The notes below the pieces were generated by a model. That model searched no databases. It was not told the origin of the DNA and saw only the letters and a program-made list of their open reading frames with translations. A stretch of DNA of 64,000 nucleotides from Klebsiella planticola ATCC 33531. GTDB lineage: Bacteria; Pseudomonadota; Gammaproteobacteria; Enterobacterales; Enterobacteriaceae. Positions 38,603 to 50,414 of the stretch are shown one piece after another. The stretch spans positions 62,001 through 126,000 of the forward strand of contig NZ_JMPP01000024.1 in the NCBI RefSeq assembly GCF_000735435.1. The letters are read 5' to 3'. A program made the translations under genes and the position numbers. Every line of letters begins with the position of its first letter. Positions within the stretch are counted from its first letter, which is position 1.

Positions 38603-41329
38603 ATGGCTACGATTCATGTAGACGGCAAAGAATACGAGGTCAACGGAGCGGACAACCTGTTAGAGGCTTGTCTCTCTCTTGGTCTTGATATTCCATACTT
38701 TTGCTGGCACCCGGCGCTTGGCAGCGTCGGTGCTTGCCGCCAGTGTGCGGTGAAGCAATATCAAAACGCGGAAGACACGCGTGGTCGCCTGGTGATGTCC
38801 TGTATGACACCGGCATCCGACGGCACCTTTATCTCTATCGACGACGGTGAAGCGAAGCAGTTCCGCGAGAGCGTGGTTGAGTGGCTGATGACCAACCACC
38901 CGCACGACTGCCCGGTCTGTGAAGAAGGGGGCAACTGCCACCTGCAGGATATGACCGTCATGACCGGTCACAGCTTCCGCCGCTACCGTTTCACCAAGCG
39001 TACCCACCGCAACCAGGACCTGGGGCCGTTCATCTCTCATGAAATGAACCGCTGCATCGCCTGCTATCGCTGCGTGCGTTACTACAAAGATTACGCTGAC
39101 GGTACCGACCTGGGCGTTTACGGTGCGCATGACAACGTCTACTTCGGTCGTCCGGAAGATGGCGTGCTGGAAAGCGAATTTTCCGGCAACCTGGTTGAGG
39201 TCTGCCCGACCGGCGTATTCACCGATAAGACGCACTCCGAGCGCTATAACCGTAAATGGGATATGCAGTTTGCGCCGAGCATCTGCCAGCAGTGTTCCAT
39301 CGGCTGCAACATCAGCCCGGGCGAGCGCTATGGCGAACTGCGCCGTATCGAAAACCGTTACAACGGTACCGTTAACCGCTACTTCCTCTGCGACCGCGGC
39401 CGTTTTGGCTATGGCTATGTGAACCTGAAAGACCGTCCGCGTCAGCCGGTTCAGCGCCGTGGCGACGATCTGATTACCCTTAACGCCGAGCAGGCAATGC
39501 AGGGTGCGGCGGATATTCTGCGTCAGTCGAAAAAGGTGATTGGTATCGGCTCGCCGCGCGCCAGCATTGAAAGCAACTTTGCGTTGCGCGAGCTGGTCGG
39601 GGCAGAGAACTTCTATACCGGCATTGCGAAGGCTGAGCAGGAACGTCTGCAGATGATGCTGACCGTGCTGCGTGACGGCGGTATTCATACCCCGACGCTG
39701 CGCGACATTGAATCCTACGATGCGGTTCTGGTACTCGGGGAAGATATTACCCAGACCGGCGCCCGCGTTGCCCTGGCCGTGCGCCAGGCGGTGAAAGGGA
39801 AAGCGCGTGAAATGGCGGCGGCGCAGAAAGTCGCCGACTGGCAGATAGCCGCAATCCTCAACATCGGTCAACGCGCGAAGCATCCGCTGTTTGTTACCAA
39901 CATTGACGACACCCGTCTTGACGATGTCGCCGCGTGGACCTACCGCGCACCGGTTGAAGATCAAGCGCGTCTGGGCTTTGCGATTGCTCATGCGCTGGAT
40001 GAAACCGCACCGGCGGTGGACGGTCTGAGCAGCGATCTGAAAGGCAAAATTGACGTGATCGTTCAGGCGCTGGCCGGAGCGAAGAAGCCGCTGATTGTCT
40101 CCGGGACTAACGCCGGCAGCATTGAAATCATTCAGGCGGCGGCCAACGTAGCCAAAGCGCTGAAAGGCCGCGGTATTGACGTCGGCGTCACCATGGTGGC
40201 CCGGGCAGTGAACAGCGTTGGCCTTGGCATGATTGGCGGCGGTTCTCTGGAAGAGGCGCTGAGCGAGATGGAAACCGGCGCTGCCGATGCGGTGGTGGTG
40301 CTGGAAAACGATCTGCATCGTCACGCTTCTGCCGCGCGCGTTGACGCCGCGCTGGCCAAAGCGCCGCTGGTGATGGTCGTTGACCATCAACGCACCGCAA
40401 TTATGGACAAAGCGCACCTGGTGCTTTCTGCGGCGAGCTTCGCCGAAAGCGACGGAACCGTGGTCAATAACGAAGGGCGCGCACAGCGTTTCTTCCAGGT
40501 CTACGACCCGTCCTACTACGATGCGAATACCGTGATGCTGGAAAGCTGGCGCTGGCTGCACTCACTACACAGCACCGTCGACAACCGTCAGGTTGACTGG
40601 ACGCAGCTGGATCATGTGATTGATGCCGCCATTGCTAAGCTGCCGCAGCTGGCGGGGATTAAAGATGCCGCGCCGGACGCGACCTTCCGCATTCGCGGGC
40701 AGAAACTGGCTCGTGAACCGCATCGTTATAGCGGTCGTACGGCGATGCGCGCCAATATCAGCGTGCATGAACCGCGTCAGCCGCAGGATAAAGACACCAT
40801 GTTTGCCTTCTCGATGGAAGGGAACAACCAGCCGTCTGCGCCGCGTTCGCAAATTCCGTTTGCCTGGGCGCCGGGCTGGAACTCCCCGCAGGCGTGGAAC
40901 AAATTCCAGGATGAAGTGGGCGGTAAACTGCGCCATGGCGATCCGGGCGTGCGTCTGATCGAAGCTTCCGCCAGCGGTCTGGAGTACTTTACCGCGGTGC
41001 CGGCAGGCTTCCAGGCTGAAGAAGGTCAATGGCGTATCGCGCCGTACTACCATCTGTTCGGCAGTGATGAACTGTCGCAGCGTTCTCCGGTCTTCCAGAG
41101 CCGCATGCCGCAGCCGTACATCAAGCTGAACCCGGCCGATGCCGCGAAGCTTGGCGTCAATGAGGGCGCGATGATTTCGTTCCGCGTTGAAGGCCAGACG
41201 CTTAGCCTCCCGCTGGTGATTTCTGCGGGACTGACGGCAGGGCAGGTGGGTTTACCGATGGGCATGCCGGGTATTGCGCCGGTACTGACCGGAGCACGTA
41301 TTGACACTCTGCAGGAGGCGAAAGCATGA
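38603..41329 (+). CDS. nuoG: NADH-quinone oxidoreductase subunit G
   Basis: 908 residues from the ATG at 38603, which fits the GGAAG site and the family start [13 protein letters not shown]; the ATG at 38597 is too close to it. N-terminal 2Fe-2S domain: [19 protein letters not shown]. Next is the His-ligated cluster block [18 protein letters not shown], then [13 protein letters not shown]. The extra N7 cluster typical of E. coli-type enzymes is ICQQCSIGC with CDRGRFGYG. The rest is a molybdopterin-oxidoreductase-like fold without the cofactor. Confidence 0.97.
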   Translation: MATIHVDGKEYEVNGADNLLEACLSLGLDIPYFCWHPALGSVGACRQCAVKQYQNAEDTRGRLVMSCMTPASDGTFISIDDGEAKQFRESVVEWLMTNHPHDCPVCEEGGNCHLQDMTVMTGHSFRRYRFTKRTHRNQDLGPFISHEMNRCIACYRCVRYYKDYADGTDLGVYGAHDNVYFGRPEDGVLESEFSGNLVEVCPTGVFTDKTHSERYNRKWDMQFAPSICQQCSIGCNISPGERYGELRRIENRYNGTVNRYFLCDRGRFGYGYVNLKDRPRQPVQRRGDDLITLNAEQAMQGAADILRQSKKVIGIGSPRASIESNFALRELVGAENFYTGIAKAEQERLQMMLTVLRDGGIHTPTLRDIESYDAVLVLGEDITQTGARVALAVRQAVKGKAREMAAAQKVADWQIAAILNIGQRAKHPLFVTNIDDTRLDDVAAWTYRAPVEDQARLGFAIAHALDETAPAVDGLSSDLKGKIDVIVQALAGAKKPLIVSGTNAGSIEIIQAAANVAKALKGRGIDVGVTMVARAVNSVGLGMIGGGSLEEALSEMETGAADAVVVLENDLHRHASAARVDAALAKAPLVMVVDHQRTAIMDKAHLVLSAASFAESDGTVVNNEGRAQRFFQVYDPSYYDANTVMLESWRWLHSLHSTVDNRQVDWTQLDHVIDAAIAKLPQLAGIKDAAPDATFRIRGQKLAREPHRYSGRTAMRANISVHEPRQPQDKDTMFAFSMEGNNQPSAPRSQIPFAWAPGWNSPQAWNKFQDEVGGKLRHGDPGVRLIEASASGLEYFTAVPAGFQAEEGQWRIAPYYHLFGSDELSQRSPVFQSRMPQPYIKLNPADAAKLGVNEGAMISFRVEGQTLSLPLVISAGLTAGQVGLPMGMPGIAPVLTGARIDTLQEAKA

Positions 41330-42303
41330 GTTGGTTAACACCGGATCTCATCGACATTCTGTTAAGCATCCTCAAGGCAGTGGTGATTCTGCTGGTGGTG
41401 GTGACCTGCGGCGCGTTCATGAGCTTTGGCGAACGTCGTCTGCTGGGTCTGTTCCAGAACCGCTACGGACCTAACCGTGTCGGCTGGGGCGGCTCGCTGC
41501 AGCTCGTCGCCGACATGATCAAGATGTTCTTTAAAGAGGACTGGGTTCCGCGCTTTACGGACCGCGTAATCTTTACTCTGGCGCCGGTTATCGCCTTTAC
41601 GTCGCTGCTGCTGGCCTTTGCTATCGTGCCGGTCAGCCCGACGTGGGTGGTCGCCGACCTGAACATCGGCATCCTGTTCTTCCTGATGATGGCCGGTCTG
41701 GCGGTTTACGCCGTGCTGTTCGCCGGCTGGTCGAGTAACAACAAATACTCGCTGCTGGGGGCGATGCGTGCATCCGCGCAGACCCTGAGCTACGAAGTGT
41801 TCCTCGGTCTGTCGCTGATGGGCGTGGTGGCACAGGCGGGGTCGTTCAACATGAGCGATATCGTCAACAACCAGGCGCATCTGTGGAACGTGATTCCGCA
41901 GTTCTTCGGCTTTGTCACCTTTGCTATCGCCGGCGTGGCGGTCTGTCACCGTCACCCGTTTGACCAGCCGGAAGCCGAGCAGGAACTGGCCGATGGTTAC
42001 CACATCGAATATTCCGGCATGAAGTTCGGTCTGTTCTTCGTCGGTGAGTACATCGGGATTGTCACCGTATCAGCGCTGATCGTGACGCTGTTCTTCGGCG
42101 GCTGGAATGGCCCATGGTTACCTCCGTTCATCTGGTTCGCGCTGAAAACCGCGTTCTTCATGATGATGTTCATTTTGATCCGCGCATCATTACCGCGTCC
42201 GCGCTATGACCAGGTAATGTCCTTTGGCTGGAAGGTATGCCTGCCGTTAACGCTGATCAACTTGTTGGTAACGGCGGCTGTCATTCTCTGGCAGGCGCAA
42301 TAA
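41326..42303 (+). CDS. nuoH: NADH-quinone oxidoreductase subunit H
   Basis: 325 residues, about eight membrane helices. It forms much of the quinone chamber at the joint of the two arms. Conserved [20 protein letters not shown] and [20 protein letters not shown] with the acidic loop that couples quinone chemistry to proton pumping. Overlaps the nuoG stop by 4 bases. Confidence 0.97.
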   Translation: MSWLTPDLIDILLSILKAVVILLVVVTCGAFMSFGERRLLGLFQNRYGPNRVGWGGSLQLVADMIKMFFKEDWVPRFTDRVIFTLAPVIAFTSLLLAFAIVPVSPTWVVADLNIGILFFLMMAGLAVYAVLFAGWSSNNKYSLLGAMRASAQTLSYEVFLGLSLMGVVAQAGSFNMSDIVNNQAHLWNVIPQFFGFVTFAIAGVAVCHRHPFDQPEAEQELADGYHIEYSGMKFGLFFVGEYIGIVTVSALIVTLFFGGWNGPWLPPFIWFALKTAFFMMMFILIRASLPRPRYDQVMSFGWKVCLPLTLINLLVTAAVILWQAQ

Positions 42304-42317
42304 GGGGTGAATTGACC

Positions 42318-42860
42318 ATGACCTTAAAAGAATTATTGGTGGGGTTTGGCACCCAGGTCCGCAGTATCTGGATGATCGGGATGCATGCCTTCGCCAAACG
42401 TGAGACCCAGATGTACCCGGAAGAACCGGTATATCTGCCGCCGCGCTACCGTGGCCGTATCGTGCTGACGCGCGACCCGGACGGTGAAGAGCGCTGCGTG
42501 GCCTGTAACCTGTGTGCGGTAGCGTGTCCGGTAGGCTGTATCTCTTTGCAAAAAGCAGAGACCAAAGATGGCCGCTGGTACCCGGAGTTTTTCCGTATCA
42601 ACTTCTCACGCTGCATTTTCTGCGGTCTGTGTGAAGAAGCGTGCCCGACCACGGCGATTCAGTTGACCCCGGACTTCGAACTGGGTGAATACAAGCGTCA
42701 GGATCTGGTGTACGAAAAAGAGGATCTGCTGATTTCCGGTCCGGGCAAATACCCGGAATATAACTTCTACCGGATGGCGGGTATGGCAATCGACGGCAAA
42801 GATAAAGGCGAAGCAGAGAACGAAGCTAAGCCTATCGACGTCAAGAGCCTGTTACCGTAA
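42318..42860 (+). CDS. nuoI: NADH-quinone oxidoreductase subunit I
   Basis: 180 residues from the ATG at 42318. An upstream in-frame extension overlaps nuoH and is not conserved. It carries two 4Fe-4S clusters (N6a, N6b) with ligands in [17 protein letters not shown] and [17 protein letters not shown], a bacterial ferredoxin pattern. It links the electron path from NuoG to NuoB. Confidence 0.97.
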   Translation: MTLKELLVGFGTQVRSIWMIGMHAFAKRETQMYPEEPVYLPPRYRGRIVLTRDPDGEERCVACNLCAVACPVGCISLQKAETKDGRWYPEFFRINFSRCIFCGLCEEACPTTAIQLTPDFELGEYKRQDLVYEKEDLLISGPGKYPEYNFYRMAGMAIDGKDKGEAENEAKPIDVKSLLP

Positions 42861-42870
42861 GGAGAGGGCA

Positions 42871-43425
42871 ATGGAATTCGCTTTTTATATCTGTGGCCTC
42901 ATCGCCATCCTCGCAACCCTGCGGGTGATCACCCACACCAATCCGGTGCATGCGCTGCTGTACCTGATTATTTCGCTGTTGGCGATTGCCGGCGTGTTCT
43001 TTTCTCTGGGCGCGTACTTCGCCGGGGCGCTGGAAATCATCGTTTACGCCGGGGCCATCATGGTGCTGTTCGTCTTCGTGGTGATGATGCTCAACCTGGG
43101 CGGTAGCGAAATCGAACAGGAACGCAAATGGCTGCAGCCGGGGATCTGGATTGGCCCGGCTATCCTGTCCGCGGTGCTGCTGGTGGTTATCGTGTATGCC
43201 ATCCTCGGTCTTAACGATCAGGGGATTGATGGCGCGGCGATAAGCGCGAAAGAAGTCGGTATTACACTGTTTGGGCCGTACGTACTGGCGGTGGAGCTGG
43301 CCTCCATGCTGCTGCTGGCCGGTCTGGTTGTTGCCTTCCACATTGGCCGCGAAGAGCGCGCCGGTGAAGTGCTGAGCAACCGTCAGGGCGATAGCGACAA
43401 AAGAAAAACGGAGGAACACGCATGA
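42871..43425 (+). CDS. nuoJ: NADH-quinone oxidoreductase subunit J
   Basis: 184 residues with about five membrane helices in the first 165 and a charged tail. Conserved [20 protein letters not shown] includes the flexible helix (NuoJ TM3) that takes part in coupling. GGAGAG precedes the start; the stop overlaps nuoK by 4 bases. Confidence 0.96.
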   Translation: MEFAFYICGLIAILATLRVITHTNPVHALLYLIISLLAIAGVFFSLGAYFAGALEIIVYAGAIMVLFVFVVMMLNLGGSEIEQERKWLQPGIWIGPAILSAVLLVVIVYAILGLNDQGIDGAAISAKEVGITLFGPYVLAVELASMLLLAGLVVAFHIGREERAGEVLSNRQGDSDKRKTEEHA

Positions 43426-43724
43426 TTCCCTTAACACATGGGCTGATCCTCGCCGCGATCCTGTTTGTGCTCGGCCTGACGGGTCTGGTTATCCGCCGCA
43501 ATCTGCTGTTTATGCTGATTAGCCTGGAAATCATGATCAACGCCGCGGCGCTGGCTTTCGTGGTGGCAGGCAGCTACTGGGGTCAGACCGACGGTCAGAT
43601 AATGTATATCCTCGCCATCAGCCTCGCGGCTGCGGAAGCGAGTATCGGCCTGGCGCTGTTGCTGCAGCTCCATCGTCGCCGCCAGAACCTGAACATCGAT
43701 TCAGTAAGTGAGTTGCGTGGATGA
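43422..43724 (+). CDS. nuoK: NADH-quinone oxidoreductase subunit K
   Basis: 100 residues, three membrane helices. It belongs to the Mrp/antiporter-like family and carries the proton-path glutamates ([15 protein letters not shown] and [15 protein letters not shown]). Overlaps both neighbours by 4 bases, so nuoJ, nuoK and nuoL are tightly coupled. Confidence 0.97.
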   Translation: MIPLTHGLILAAILFVLGLTGLVIRRNLLFMLISLEIMINAAALAFVVAGSYWGQTDGQIMYILAISLAAAEASIGLALLLQLHRRRQNLNIDSVSELRG

Positions 43725-45562
43725 ACATGCTTGCCTTAACCATTCTTCTGCCATTGATTGGCTTTGTTCTGCTGTCATTCTCCCGTGGCCGCTGGTCGGA
43801 AAACCTCTCCGCCACCGTGGGAATGGGGTCAGTCGGCCTGGCGGCGCTGGTGACCGCGTTTGTCGGCGTCGACTTCTTTGCGAACGGCAAACAGGCGGTC
43901 AGCGTACCGCTGTGGACCTGGATGTCGGTGGGTGATTTCAACATCGGTTTTAACCTGGTGCTGGATGGCCTTTCGCTGACCATGCTCTCCGTGGTCACCG
44001 GCGTTGGCTTCCTGATCCACATGTTCGCCTCCTGGTATATGCGCGGTGAAGAGGGCTACTCCCGCTTCTTCGCCTACACCAACCTGTTTATCGCGAGCAT
44101 GGTGGTGCTGGTGCTGGCCGATAACCTGCTGCTGATGTATCTCGGTTGGGAAGGCGTGGGCCTGTGCTCCTATCTGCTGATCGGTTTCTACTATACCGAT
44201 CCGAAGAATGGCGCCGCCGCAATGAAAGCCTTCGTGGTGACCCGTGTCGGTGACGTGTTCCTCGCGTTTGCGCTGTTCATTCTCTACAACGAGCTGGGCA
44301 CCCTGAACTTCCGCGAAATGGTCGAACTGGCGCCTGCGCACTTTGAAGCCGGCAACAATATGCTGTGGTGGGCCACCTTGATGCTGTTGGGCGGTGCGGT
44401 CGGTAAATCGGCGCAGCTGCCGCTGCAGACCTGGCTTGCGGACGCGATGGCCGGTCCGACGCCGGTCTCCGCGTTGATCCACGCCGCCACCATGGTGACC
44501 GCGGGCGTCTACCTGATTGCCCGTACCCATGGCCTGTTCCTGATGACCCCGGAAATTCTCCATCTGGTCGGTATCGTCGGGGCGGTGACGCTGGTGCTGG
44601 CAGGCTTTGCCGCGCTGGTTCAGACCGACATCAAACGCGTACTCGCTTACTCCACTATGAGCCAGATTGGCTACATGTTCCTGGCGCTGGGCGTACAGGC
44701 ATGGGATGCGGCGATTTTCCACCTGATGACCCACGCGTTCTTTAAAGCGCTGCTGTTCCTCTCGTCCGGCTCGGTCATTCTGGCCTGCCACCACGAGCAG
44801 AACATCTTCAAAATGGGCGGCCTGCGTAAGTCGATTCCGCTGGTGTACGTCTGCTTCCTGGTGGGGGGCGCGGCGCTGTCCGCACTGCCGCTGATTACCG
44901 CAGGCTTCTTCAGTAAGGACGAAATCCTCGCTGGCGCGATGGCTAACGGTCATATCAACCTGATGGTAGCCGGCCTGGTCGGGGCGTTTATGACCTCGCT
45001 GTATACCTTCCGGATGATCTTCATCGTCTTCCACGGTAAAGAACAGATCCACGCGCACGCCGGGAAGGGGATTACCCACCATCTGCCGCTGATTGTGCTG
45101 CTGATTCTGTCGACCTTCGTTGGCGCACTGATCGTTCCGCCGCTGCAGGGCGTACTGCCGCAGACCACCGAACTTGAGCATGGTCGCGTGATGACGCTGG
45201 AAATCGCCTCGGGGATCATCGCGATTGCCGGCATCCTGATTGCCGCCTGGCTGTGGCTGGGTAAACGTACGCTGGTGACCTCCATCGCCAACAGCGCGCC
45301 GGGCCGTCTGCTGGGTACCTGGTGGTACAACGCATGGGGCTTCGACTGGTTGTACGACAAAGTGTTCGTGAAACCATTCCTCGGCATCGCGTGGCTGCTG
45401 AAGAGCGATCCGCTGAATGCCATGATGAACATTCCGGCCATCCTCTCCCGCTTTGCAGGTAAAGGCCTGCTGCTTAGCGAGAATGGTTATCTACGCTGGT
45501 ATGTGGCGTCAATGAGCGTCGGGGCGGTTGTCGTACTGGCGTTGCTGATGGTACTGCGCTGA
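43721..45562 (+). CDS. nuoL: NADH-quinone oxidoreductase subunit L
   Basis: 613 residues, about 16 membrane helices plus the long lateral helix near the C-terminus. Antiporter-like proton channel at the far end of the membrane arm. Conserved [40 protein letters not shown] and [15 protein letters not shown]. Separated from nuoM by 151 bases. Confidence 0.97.
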   Translation: MNMLALTILLPLIGFVLLSFSRGRWSENLSATVGMGSVGLAALVTAFVGVDFFANGKQAVSVPLWTWMSVGDFNIGFNLVLDGLSLTMLSVVTGVGFLIHMFASWYMRGEEGYSRFFAYTNLFIASMVVLVLADNLLLMYLGWEGVGLCSYLLIGFYYTDPKNGAAAMKAFVVTRVGDVFLAFALFILYNELGTLNFREMVELAPAHFEAGNNMLWWATLMLLGGAVGKSAQLPLQTWLADAMAGPTPVSALIHAATMVTAGVYLIARTHGLFLMTPEILHLVGIVGAVTLVLAGFAALVQTDIKRVLAYSTMSQIGYMFLALGVQAWDAAIFHLMTHAFFKALLFLSSGSVILACHHEQNIFKMGGLRKSIPLVYVCFLVGGAALSALPLITAGFFSKDEILAGAMANGHINLMVAGLVGAFMTSLYTFRMIFIVFHGKEQIHAHAGKGITHHLPLIVLLILSTFVGALIVPPLQGVLPQTTELEHGRVMTLEIASGIIAIAGILIAAWLWLGKRTLVTSIANSAPGRLLGTWWYNAWGFDWLYDKVFVKPFLGIAWLLKSDPLNAMMNIPAILSRFAGKGLLLSENGYLRWYVASMSVGAVVVLALLMVLR

Positions 45563-45584
45563 GTTTGTGGGTTGAGTGAATATC

Positions 45585-45607
45585 CCCGGCGGCGGTCCGC
45601 TGCCGGG
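45585..45607 (+). repeat. GC-rich hairpin between nuoL and nuoM
   Basis: CCCGGCGGC pairs with GCTGCCGGG (one G-U) around a 5-base loop. There is no T run. It may act as an mRNA stability or processing element in the 45563-45713 gap, where no gene was seen. Confidence 0.5.
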
Positions 45608-45713
45608 TTTGTGAACCAAGAATGAATTTTAGGTAACTGCTTCTGAAGTCCAGGCGTCATCGGCGAGTGCGATAGCCTGTTCGGGAGTGAGAATATAAGG
45701 GACATACTTAGCT

Positions 45714-47243
45714 ATGCTATTACCCTGGTTAATACTAATCCCCTTTATCGGCGGGTTTCTGTGCTGGCAGACTGAACGCTTTGGCGTGAAGATGCCGCGC
45801 TGGATTGCGCTGATTACCATGGGACTGACGCTGGTGCTCTCCCTGCAGCTGTGGCTACAGGGCGGTTATTCGCTGACTCAATCCGCGGGTATTCCGCAGT
45901 GGCAGTCAGAATTCGTGATGCCGTGGATCCCTCGCTTCGGTATTAGCATTCATCTGGCTATCGACGGTCTGTCGCTGCTGATGGTGGTGCTGACCGGTCT
46001 GCTCGGCGTGCTGGCCGTGCTCTGTTCGTGGCGCGAAATCGAAAAATACCAGGGCTTCTTCCACCTCAACCTGATGTGGATCCTGGGCGGCGTTATCGGC
46101 GTGTTCCTTGCCATCGACCTGTTCCTGTTCTTCTTCTTCTGGGAAATGATGCTGGTGCCGATGTACTTCCTGATCGCGCTGTGGGGCCATAAGGCTTCCG
46201 ACGGTAAAACGCGTATCACGGCGGCAACCAAGTTCTTCATCTATACCCAGGCGAGCGGCCTGGTGATGTTGATTGCCATCCTGGCGCTGGCCTTCGTGCA
46301 CTTTAACGCGACCGGCGTCTGGACCTTCAACTATGAAGATCTGCTGAAAACCCCGATGTCCCATGGCGTCGAATACATGCTGATGCTCGGCTTCTTCATC
46401 GCCTTCGCGGTGAAAATGCCGGTGGTTCCGCTGCACGGCTGGCTGCCGGATGCCCACTCTCAGGCACCGACCGCCGGTTCCGTTGACCTCGCCGGTATTT
46501 TGCTGAAAACGGCGGCCTACGGTCTGCTGCGTTTTGCTCTGCCGCTGTTCCCGAATGCCTCCGCCGAGTTTGCTCCCATCGCCATGTGGCTGGGCGTTAT
46601 CGGTATCTTCTACGGCGCGTGGATGGCCTTCTGCCAGTACGACATCAAACGCCTGATTGCTTACACCTCCGTTTCCCACATGGGCTTCGTGCTGATTGCT
46701 ATCTACACCGGCAGCCAGCTGGCGTACCAGGGGGCGGTCATTCAGATGATTGCCCACGGTCTGTCCGCGGCCGGCCTGTTCATTCTCTGCGGCCAGCTGT
46801 ATGAACGCCTGCATACCCGCGATATGCGTCAGATGGGCGGTCTGTGGAGCAAAATTAAATGGCTGCCGGCGCTGTCGATGTTCTTCGCCGTGGCAACGCT
46901 GGGGATGCCGGGTACCGGTAACTTCGTCGGCGAATTCATGATTCTGTTCGGCAGCTACAAAGTGGTGCCGGTGATTACCGTGATCTCCACCTTTGGACTG
47001 GTCTTCGCTTCCGTCTACTCGCTCTCAATGCTGCATCGCGCGTACTTCGGTAAAGCGAAGAGCGACATCGCGGCGCAGGAGATGCGGGGAATGTCGCTGC
47101 GTGAACTGTCGATTGTTCTGCTGTTGGTGGTTCTGCTGGTGCTGCTGGGCTTCTTCCCGCAGCCGATTCTGGACACCTCACATGCTGCGATGAGCAACAT
47201 TCAGCAGTGGTTTGTTAATTCCGTTTCTACTACAAGGCCGTAA
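45714..47243 (+). CDS. nuoM: NADH-quinone oxidoreductase subunit M
   Basis: 509 residues, the E. coli length, about 14 membrane helices. Antiporter-like proton channel between NuoL and NuoN. Conserved FFFWEMMLVPMYFLIALWGH with the key Glu, KMPVVPLHGWLPDAHSQAPT and YTSVSHMGFVLIAIYTG. Six bases separate it from nuoN. Confidence 0.97.
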   Translation: MLLPWLILIPFIGGFLCWQTERFGVKMPRWIALITMGLTLVLSLQLWLQGGYSLTQSAGIPQWQSEFVMPWIPRFGISIHLAIDGLSLLMVVLTGLLGVLAVLCSWREIEKYQGFFHLNLMWILGGVIGVFLAIDLFLFFFFWEMMLVPMYFLIALWGHKASDGKTRITAATKFFIYTQASGLVMLIAILALAFVHFNATGVWTFNYEDLLKTPMSHGVEYMLMLGFFIAFAVKMPVVPLHGWLPDAHSQAPTAGSVDLAGILLKTAAYGLLRFALPLFPNASAEFAPIAMWLGVIGIFYGAWMAFCQYDIKRLIAYTSVSHMGFVLIAIYTGSQLAYQGAVIQMIAHGLSAAGLFILCGQLYERLHTRDMRQMGGLWSKIKWLPALSMFFAVATLGMPGTGNFVGEFMILFGSYKVVPVITVISTFGLVFASVYSLSMLHRAYFGKAKSDIAAQEMRGMSLRELSIVLLLVVLLVLLGFFPQPILDTSHAAMSNIQQWFVNSVSTTRP

Positions 47244-47249
47244 TTCGCC

Positions 47250-48707
47250 ATGACAATAACTCCACAACAACTGATCGCACTGCTACCGCTGCTGATCGTC
47301 GGCTTGACGGTGGTGGTTGTGATGCTCTCCATTGCGTGGCGACGCAATCATTTCCTTAATGCCACGCTGTCGGTTCTTGGTCTGAACGCTGCGCTGATCT
47401 CACTTTGGTTCGTGGGTCAGAACGGTGCGATGGACGTCACGCCGCTGATTCGCGTTGACGGCTACGCTATGCTCTATACCGGGCTGGTGCTGCTGGCAAG
47501 CCTGGCCACCTGTACCTTCGCGTACCCGTGGCTTGAGGGATACAAGGACAACAAAGAAGAGTTCTACCTGCTGGTGCTTATCGCCGCGCTGGGTGGCATT
47601 CTGCTGGCGGGCGCCAACCATCTGGCCGCGCTGTTCCTCGGTATTGAATTGATTTCGCTGCCGCTGTTCGGCCTTATCGGTTATGCCTTCCGCCAGAAGC
47701 GTTCGCTGGAAGCGAGTATCAAATACACCATTCTGTCCGCCGCAGCCTCTTCATTCCTGCTGTTCGGTATGGCGCTGGTGTATGCCAACTCGGGCAACCT
47801 GTCCTTCCTGGCGCTGGGTAAAAGCCTGGCAGACAACGCTCTGCACGAACCGCTGCTGCTGGCGGGTCTGGGCCTGATGATCGTCGGCCTCGGCTTTAAG
47901 CTGTCGCTGGTGCCGTTTCACCTGTGGACGCCAGACGTTTACCAGGGCGCGCCGGCGCCGGTATCTACCTTCCTGGCAACCGCCAGCAAGATTGCTATCT
48001 TCGGCGTGGTGATGCGTCTGTTCCTGTACATGCCGGTGGGCAACAGCGAAGCGGTACGCGTGGTGCTGGGCCTGATTGCCTTTGCCTCGATCATCTTCGG
48101 TAACCTGATGGCGCTGAGCCAGACCAATATCAAACGTCTGCTCGGCTACTCCTCCATCTCGCATCTTGGCTATCTGCTGGTGGCGCTGATTGCCCTGCAG
48201 AGCGGTGAAATGTCGATGGAAGCCGTGGGTGTCTATCTGGCCGGCTATCTGTTCAGCAGCCTCGGCGCGTTCGGCGTAGTGAGCCTGATGTCCAGCCCAT
48301 ACCGTGGTCCGGATGCCGACTCGCTGTACTCCTATCGTGGCCTGTTCTGGCACCGTCCGATTCTGTCGGCGGTCATGACGGTGATGATGCTGTCGCTGGC
48401 AGGTATCCCGATGACGCTGGGCTTTATCGGTAAATTCTACGTGCTGGCCGTCGGTGTACATGCACACCTGTGGTGGCTGGTTGCCGCCGTGGTGATCGGT
48501 TCGGCGATTGGTCTGTACTACTACCTGCGCGTGGCGGTGAGTCTGTACCTGAGCGCGCCGGATAAACTGAATCGCGATGCGCCGTCGAACTGGCAGTACA
48601 GCGCGGGCGGTATCGTGGTGCTGATCTCCGCGCTGCTGGTCCTCGTGCTTGGCGTGTGGCCGCAGCCGCTGATTAGCATTGTGCAGCTGGCAACACCGCT
48701 GATGTAA
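47250..48707 (+). CDS. nuoN: NADH-quinone oxidoreductase subunit N
   Basis: 485 residues, about 14 membrane helices. Third antiporter-like channel; conserved [38 protein letters not shown] and [15 protein letters not shown]. Last gene of the nuo operon; a strong terminator follows. Confidence 0.97.
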   Translation: MTITPQQLIALLPLLIVGLTVVVVMLSIAWRRNHFLNATLSVLGLNAALISLWFVGQNGAMDVTPLIRVDGYAMLYTGLVLLASLATCTFAYPWLEGYKDNKEEFYLLVLIAALGGILLAGANHLAALFLGIELISLPLFGLIGYAFRQKRSLEASIKYTILSAAASSFLLFGMALVYANSGNLSFLALGKSLADNALHEPLLLAGLGLMIVGLGFKLSLVPFHLWTPDVYQGAPAPVSTFLATASKIAIFGVVMRLFLYMPVGNSEAVRVVLGLIAFASIIFGNLMALSQTNIKRLLGYSSISHLGYLLVALIALQSGEMSMEAVGVYLAGYLFSSLGAFGVVSLMSSPYRGPDADSLYSYRGLFWHRPILSAVMTVMMLSLAGIPMTLGFIGKFYVLAVGVHAHLWWLVAAVVIGSAIGLYYYLRVAVSLYLSAPDKLNRDAPSNWQYSAGGIVVLISALLVLVLGVWPQPLISIVQLATPLM

Positions 48708-48747
48708 TCGCCGGGGCCGGGGTGGATACCGCTGGCCCTGTAACCCT

Positions 48748-48782
48748 GCCAGCCCGTTGTGAGACGGGCTGGCATTTTTTTT
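48748..48782 (+). terminator. Terminator of the nuo operon
   Basis: GCCAGCCCG (48748-48756) and CGGGCTGGC (48765-48773) form a perfect 9-bp stem with an 8-base loop, followed by A and eight T's. Confidence 0.95.
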
Positions 48783-48816
48783 GCCTCGTTCCGCTGTTTT
48801 ATCCCCTCCAGCCCGG

Positions 48817-49737
48817 CTAACTCAGGCTGTACGCCATAAAGTCTTCGGCCAGCAGCGTCCGGGGAAACACGTCCCGACACTCCGCCAGCAGGCGCAGACA
48901 GCCTTCCGCGTCATAGCGCGAACTAAAATGGGTAGCGATAAACATACTGACGCCGGCATCGCGGGCCAGCGCCGCTGCCTGCTGGCTCGACGAATGACCG
49001 CGGCTATTGGCTTTTTCCGCCATGGCCTGCTCCAGCGTCGTTTCATGAACCATCAGGTCAACGCCGCGCGCCAGCTCAAGCGCCGCCTCGCAGGGGGCCG
49101 TATCGCCAAAAATTGCCAGCGTTTTGCCGGGCGTCGCCGGGCCAAGATAGCGCTTCCCATCGATCGTCCGGCCATCTTCCAGCTCCACCGTCTCTCCCTG
49201 TTTCAGGCGCTGAAACAGCGGGCCCGGGCGGACGCCGTCGGCAATCAGTCGCGCGGCATCAAGGGCGCCAGGGCGGGCGTGCTCTTCGATACGATAGCCG
49301 TAGCATTCAACCGGATGATTCAGCGGATACGCGCTGACCCGATAGCCTCCTTCATCAAAGACCAGACCGGGGCCCACTTCGACAATGGTGAGCGGATAAT
49401 CGGTCCATGAACCGCTTAAGCGCAGCGCGGTTTCCACAAACTCCCTGAGCCCCGTCGGGCCGTACAGCGTCAGCGGCAGCGAGTTGCCCTGCATGGAGCG
49501 GCTGCACAGCAGGCCGGGGAGGCCGAACAGATGATCGCCGTGGAGGTGGGTAATAAAAATCTTATTCAGTTTTCCTGGGTGGTACGGGGTATGTAAAAAC
49601 TGATGCTGGGTACCTTCTCCGCAGTCGAACAACCACATCTCCGCTGCCGTCGGCTGTTGCAAATTCAGCACGATAGACGTCATATTACGTGTACGGGTCG
49701 GCACGCCTGCGGATGTCCCCAAAAATGTCAATTCCAT
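48817..49737 (-). CDS. rbn: Ribonuclease BN / RNase Z
   Basis: 306 residues. Metallo-beta-lactamase fold nuclease that trims tRNA 3' ends. The zinc motif HLHGDH lies in [19 protein letters not shown]; further ligands are in [17 protein letters not shown] and [10 protein letters not shown]. The N-terminus [18 protein letters not shown] is typical. Divergent from elaA with 54 bases between. In E. coli K-12 elaD and yfbK-P lie between this gene and nuoN; they are absent here. Confidence 0.95.
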   Translation of the reverse strand: MELTFLGTSAGVPTRTRNMTSIVLNLQQPTAAEMWLFDCGEGTQHQFLHTPYHPGKLNKIFITHLHGDHLFGLPGLLCSRSMQGNSLPLTLYGPTGLREFVETALRLSGSWTDYPLTIVEVGPGLVFDEGGYRVSAYPLNHPVECYGYRIEEHARPGALDAARLIADGVRPGPLFQRLKQGETVELEDGRTIDGKRYLGPATPGKTLAIFGDTAPCEAALELARGVDLMVHETTLEQAMAEKANSRGHSSSQQAAALARDAGVSMFIATHFSSRYDAEGCLRLLAECRDVFPRTLLAEDFMAYSLS

Positions 49738-49791
49738 CGTCCAGTGTCCTCAGGGCGTGGGTGAAAAAACTCAAGTATACAGGAGCAGTCA

Positions 49792-50253
49792 ATGATTACA
49801 TGGCAGGATCTTCACCACGCAGAGCTGACCGTCCCGCAGCTGTACGCTTTGCTACAGCTGCGCTGCGCGGTATTTGTCGTCGAACAAACCTGCCCCTATC
49901 AGGATGTTGACGGTGATGACCTGATCGGTGAAAACCGCCATCTGCTCGGCTGGCGAGGGGATGAACTGGTGGCCTATGCGCGCATTTTGAAAAGCGACGA
50001 TGATATTGAGCCGGTGGTGATTGGACGCGTCATTGTCAGCCCGGCGGTGCGCGGTGAAAAGCTGGGTTATCAGCTGATGGAGCAGGCGCTGGCCAGCTGT
50101 CGTCGTCACTGGCCGCACAAGGCTATCTATCTCGGCGCCCAGGCGCATCTGCAACGTTTTTACGCCAGCTTCGGTTTTCAACCGGTGACCGACGTTTACG
50201 ATGAGGACGGTATTGCGCATATTGGTATGGCCCGCGAGGCGGTCACCGGTTAA
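49792..50253 (+). CDS. elaA: GNAT-family acetyltransferase ElaA
   Basis: 153 residues. Conserved WQDLHHAELTVPQLYALLQL, CAVFVVEQTCPYQDVDGDDL, the acetyl-CoA segment GRVIVSPAVRGEKLGYQLME, and FYASFGFQPVTDVYDEDGI. The substrate is unknown in E. coli as well. A CAGGAG site precedes the start. The K-12 neighbour elaB is missing; only 161 bases separate elaA from menF. Confidence 0.92.
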   Translation: MITWQDLHHAELTVPQLYALLQLRCAVFVVEQTCPYQDVDGDDLIGENRHLLGWRGDELVAYARILKSDDDIEPVVIGRVIVSPAVRGEKLGYQLMEQALASCRRHWPHKAIYLGAQAHLQRFYASFGFQPVTDVYDEDGIAHIGMAREAVTG

Positions 50254-50351
50254 GCGCCGTTAGCGTAACTACGCAAAGAATCTATACTTTTTTTCCTTCA
50301 GTCTGCTCTGGCTGGCCGCCGCCGCATGCGGAAAGTCCTCTCCCTCATTAT

Positions 50352-50386
50352 GGGTACTGCAATTTCACCCCAGTACCCCGTATAAT
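50352..50386 (+). promoter_or_regulatory. menF promoter with overlapping inverted repeat
   Basis: TATAAT (50381-50386) is a perfect -10 box. The stretch upstream carries a perfect 8-bp inverted repeat, GGGTACTG (50352-50359) and CAGTACCC (50371-50378), covering the -35 region (TGCAAT at 17 bp) and the spacer. Such a position suits a repressor or activator site; no known factor was assigned. GGAGG precedes menF. Confidence 0.55.
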
Positions 50387-50414
50387 CTGTGGTTTTTATT
50401 CTCTGGAGGTTTGC

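Noticed and set aside
38660-40561. A 633-codon minus-strand open frame opposite nuoG
   Set aside because: It is antisense to a highly conserved gene, rich in His, Arg and Gln as shadow frames of GC-rich codons are, and has no recognisable domain.
43829-45181. A 450-codon minus-strand open frame opposite nuoL
   Set aside because: Shadow of nuoL codon bias; strongly hydrophilic His/Gln-rich composition, no family features, no ribosome site.
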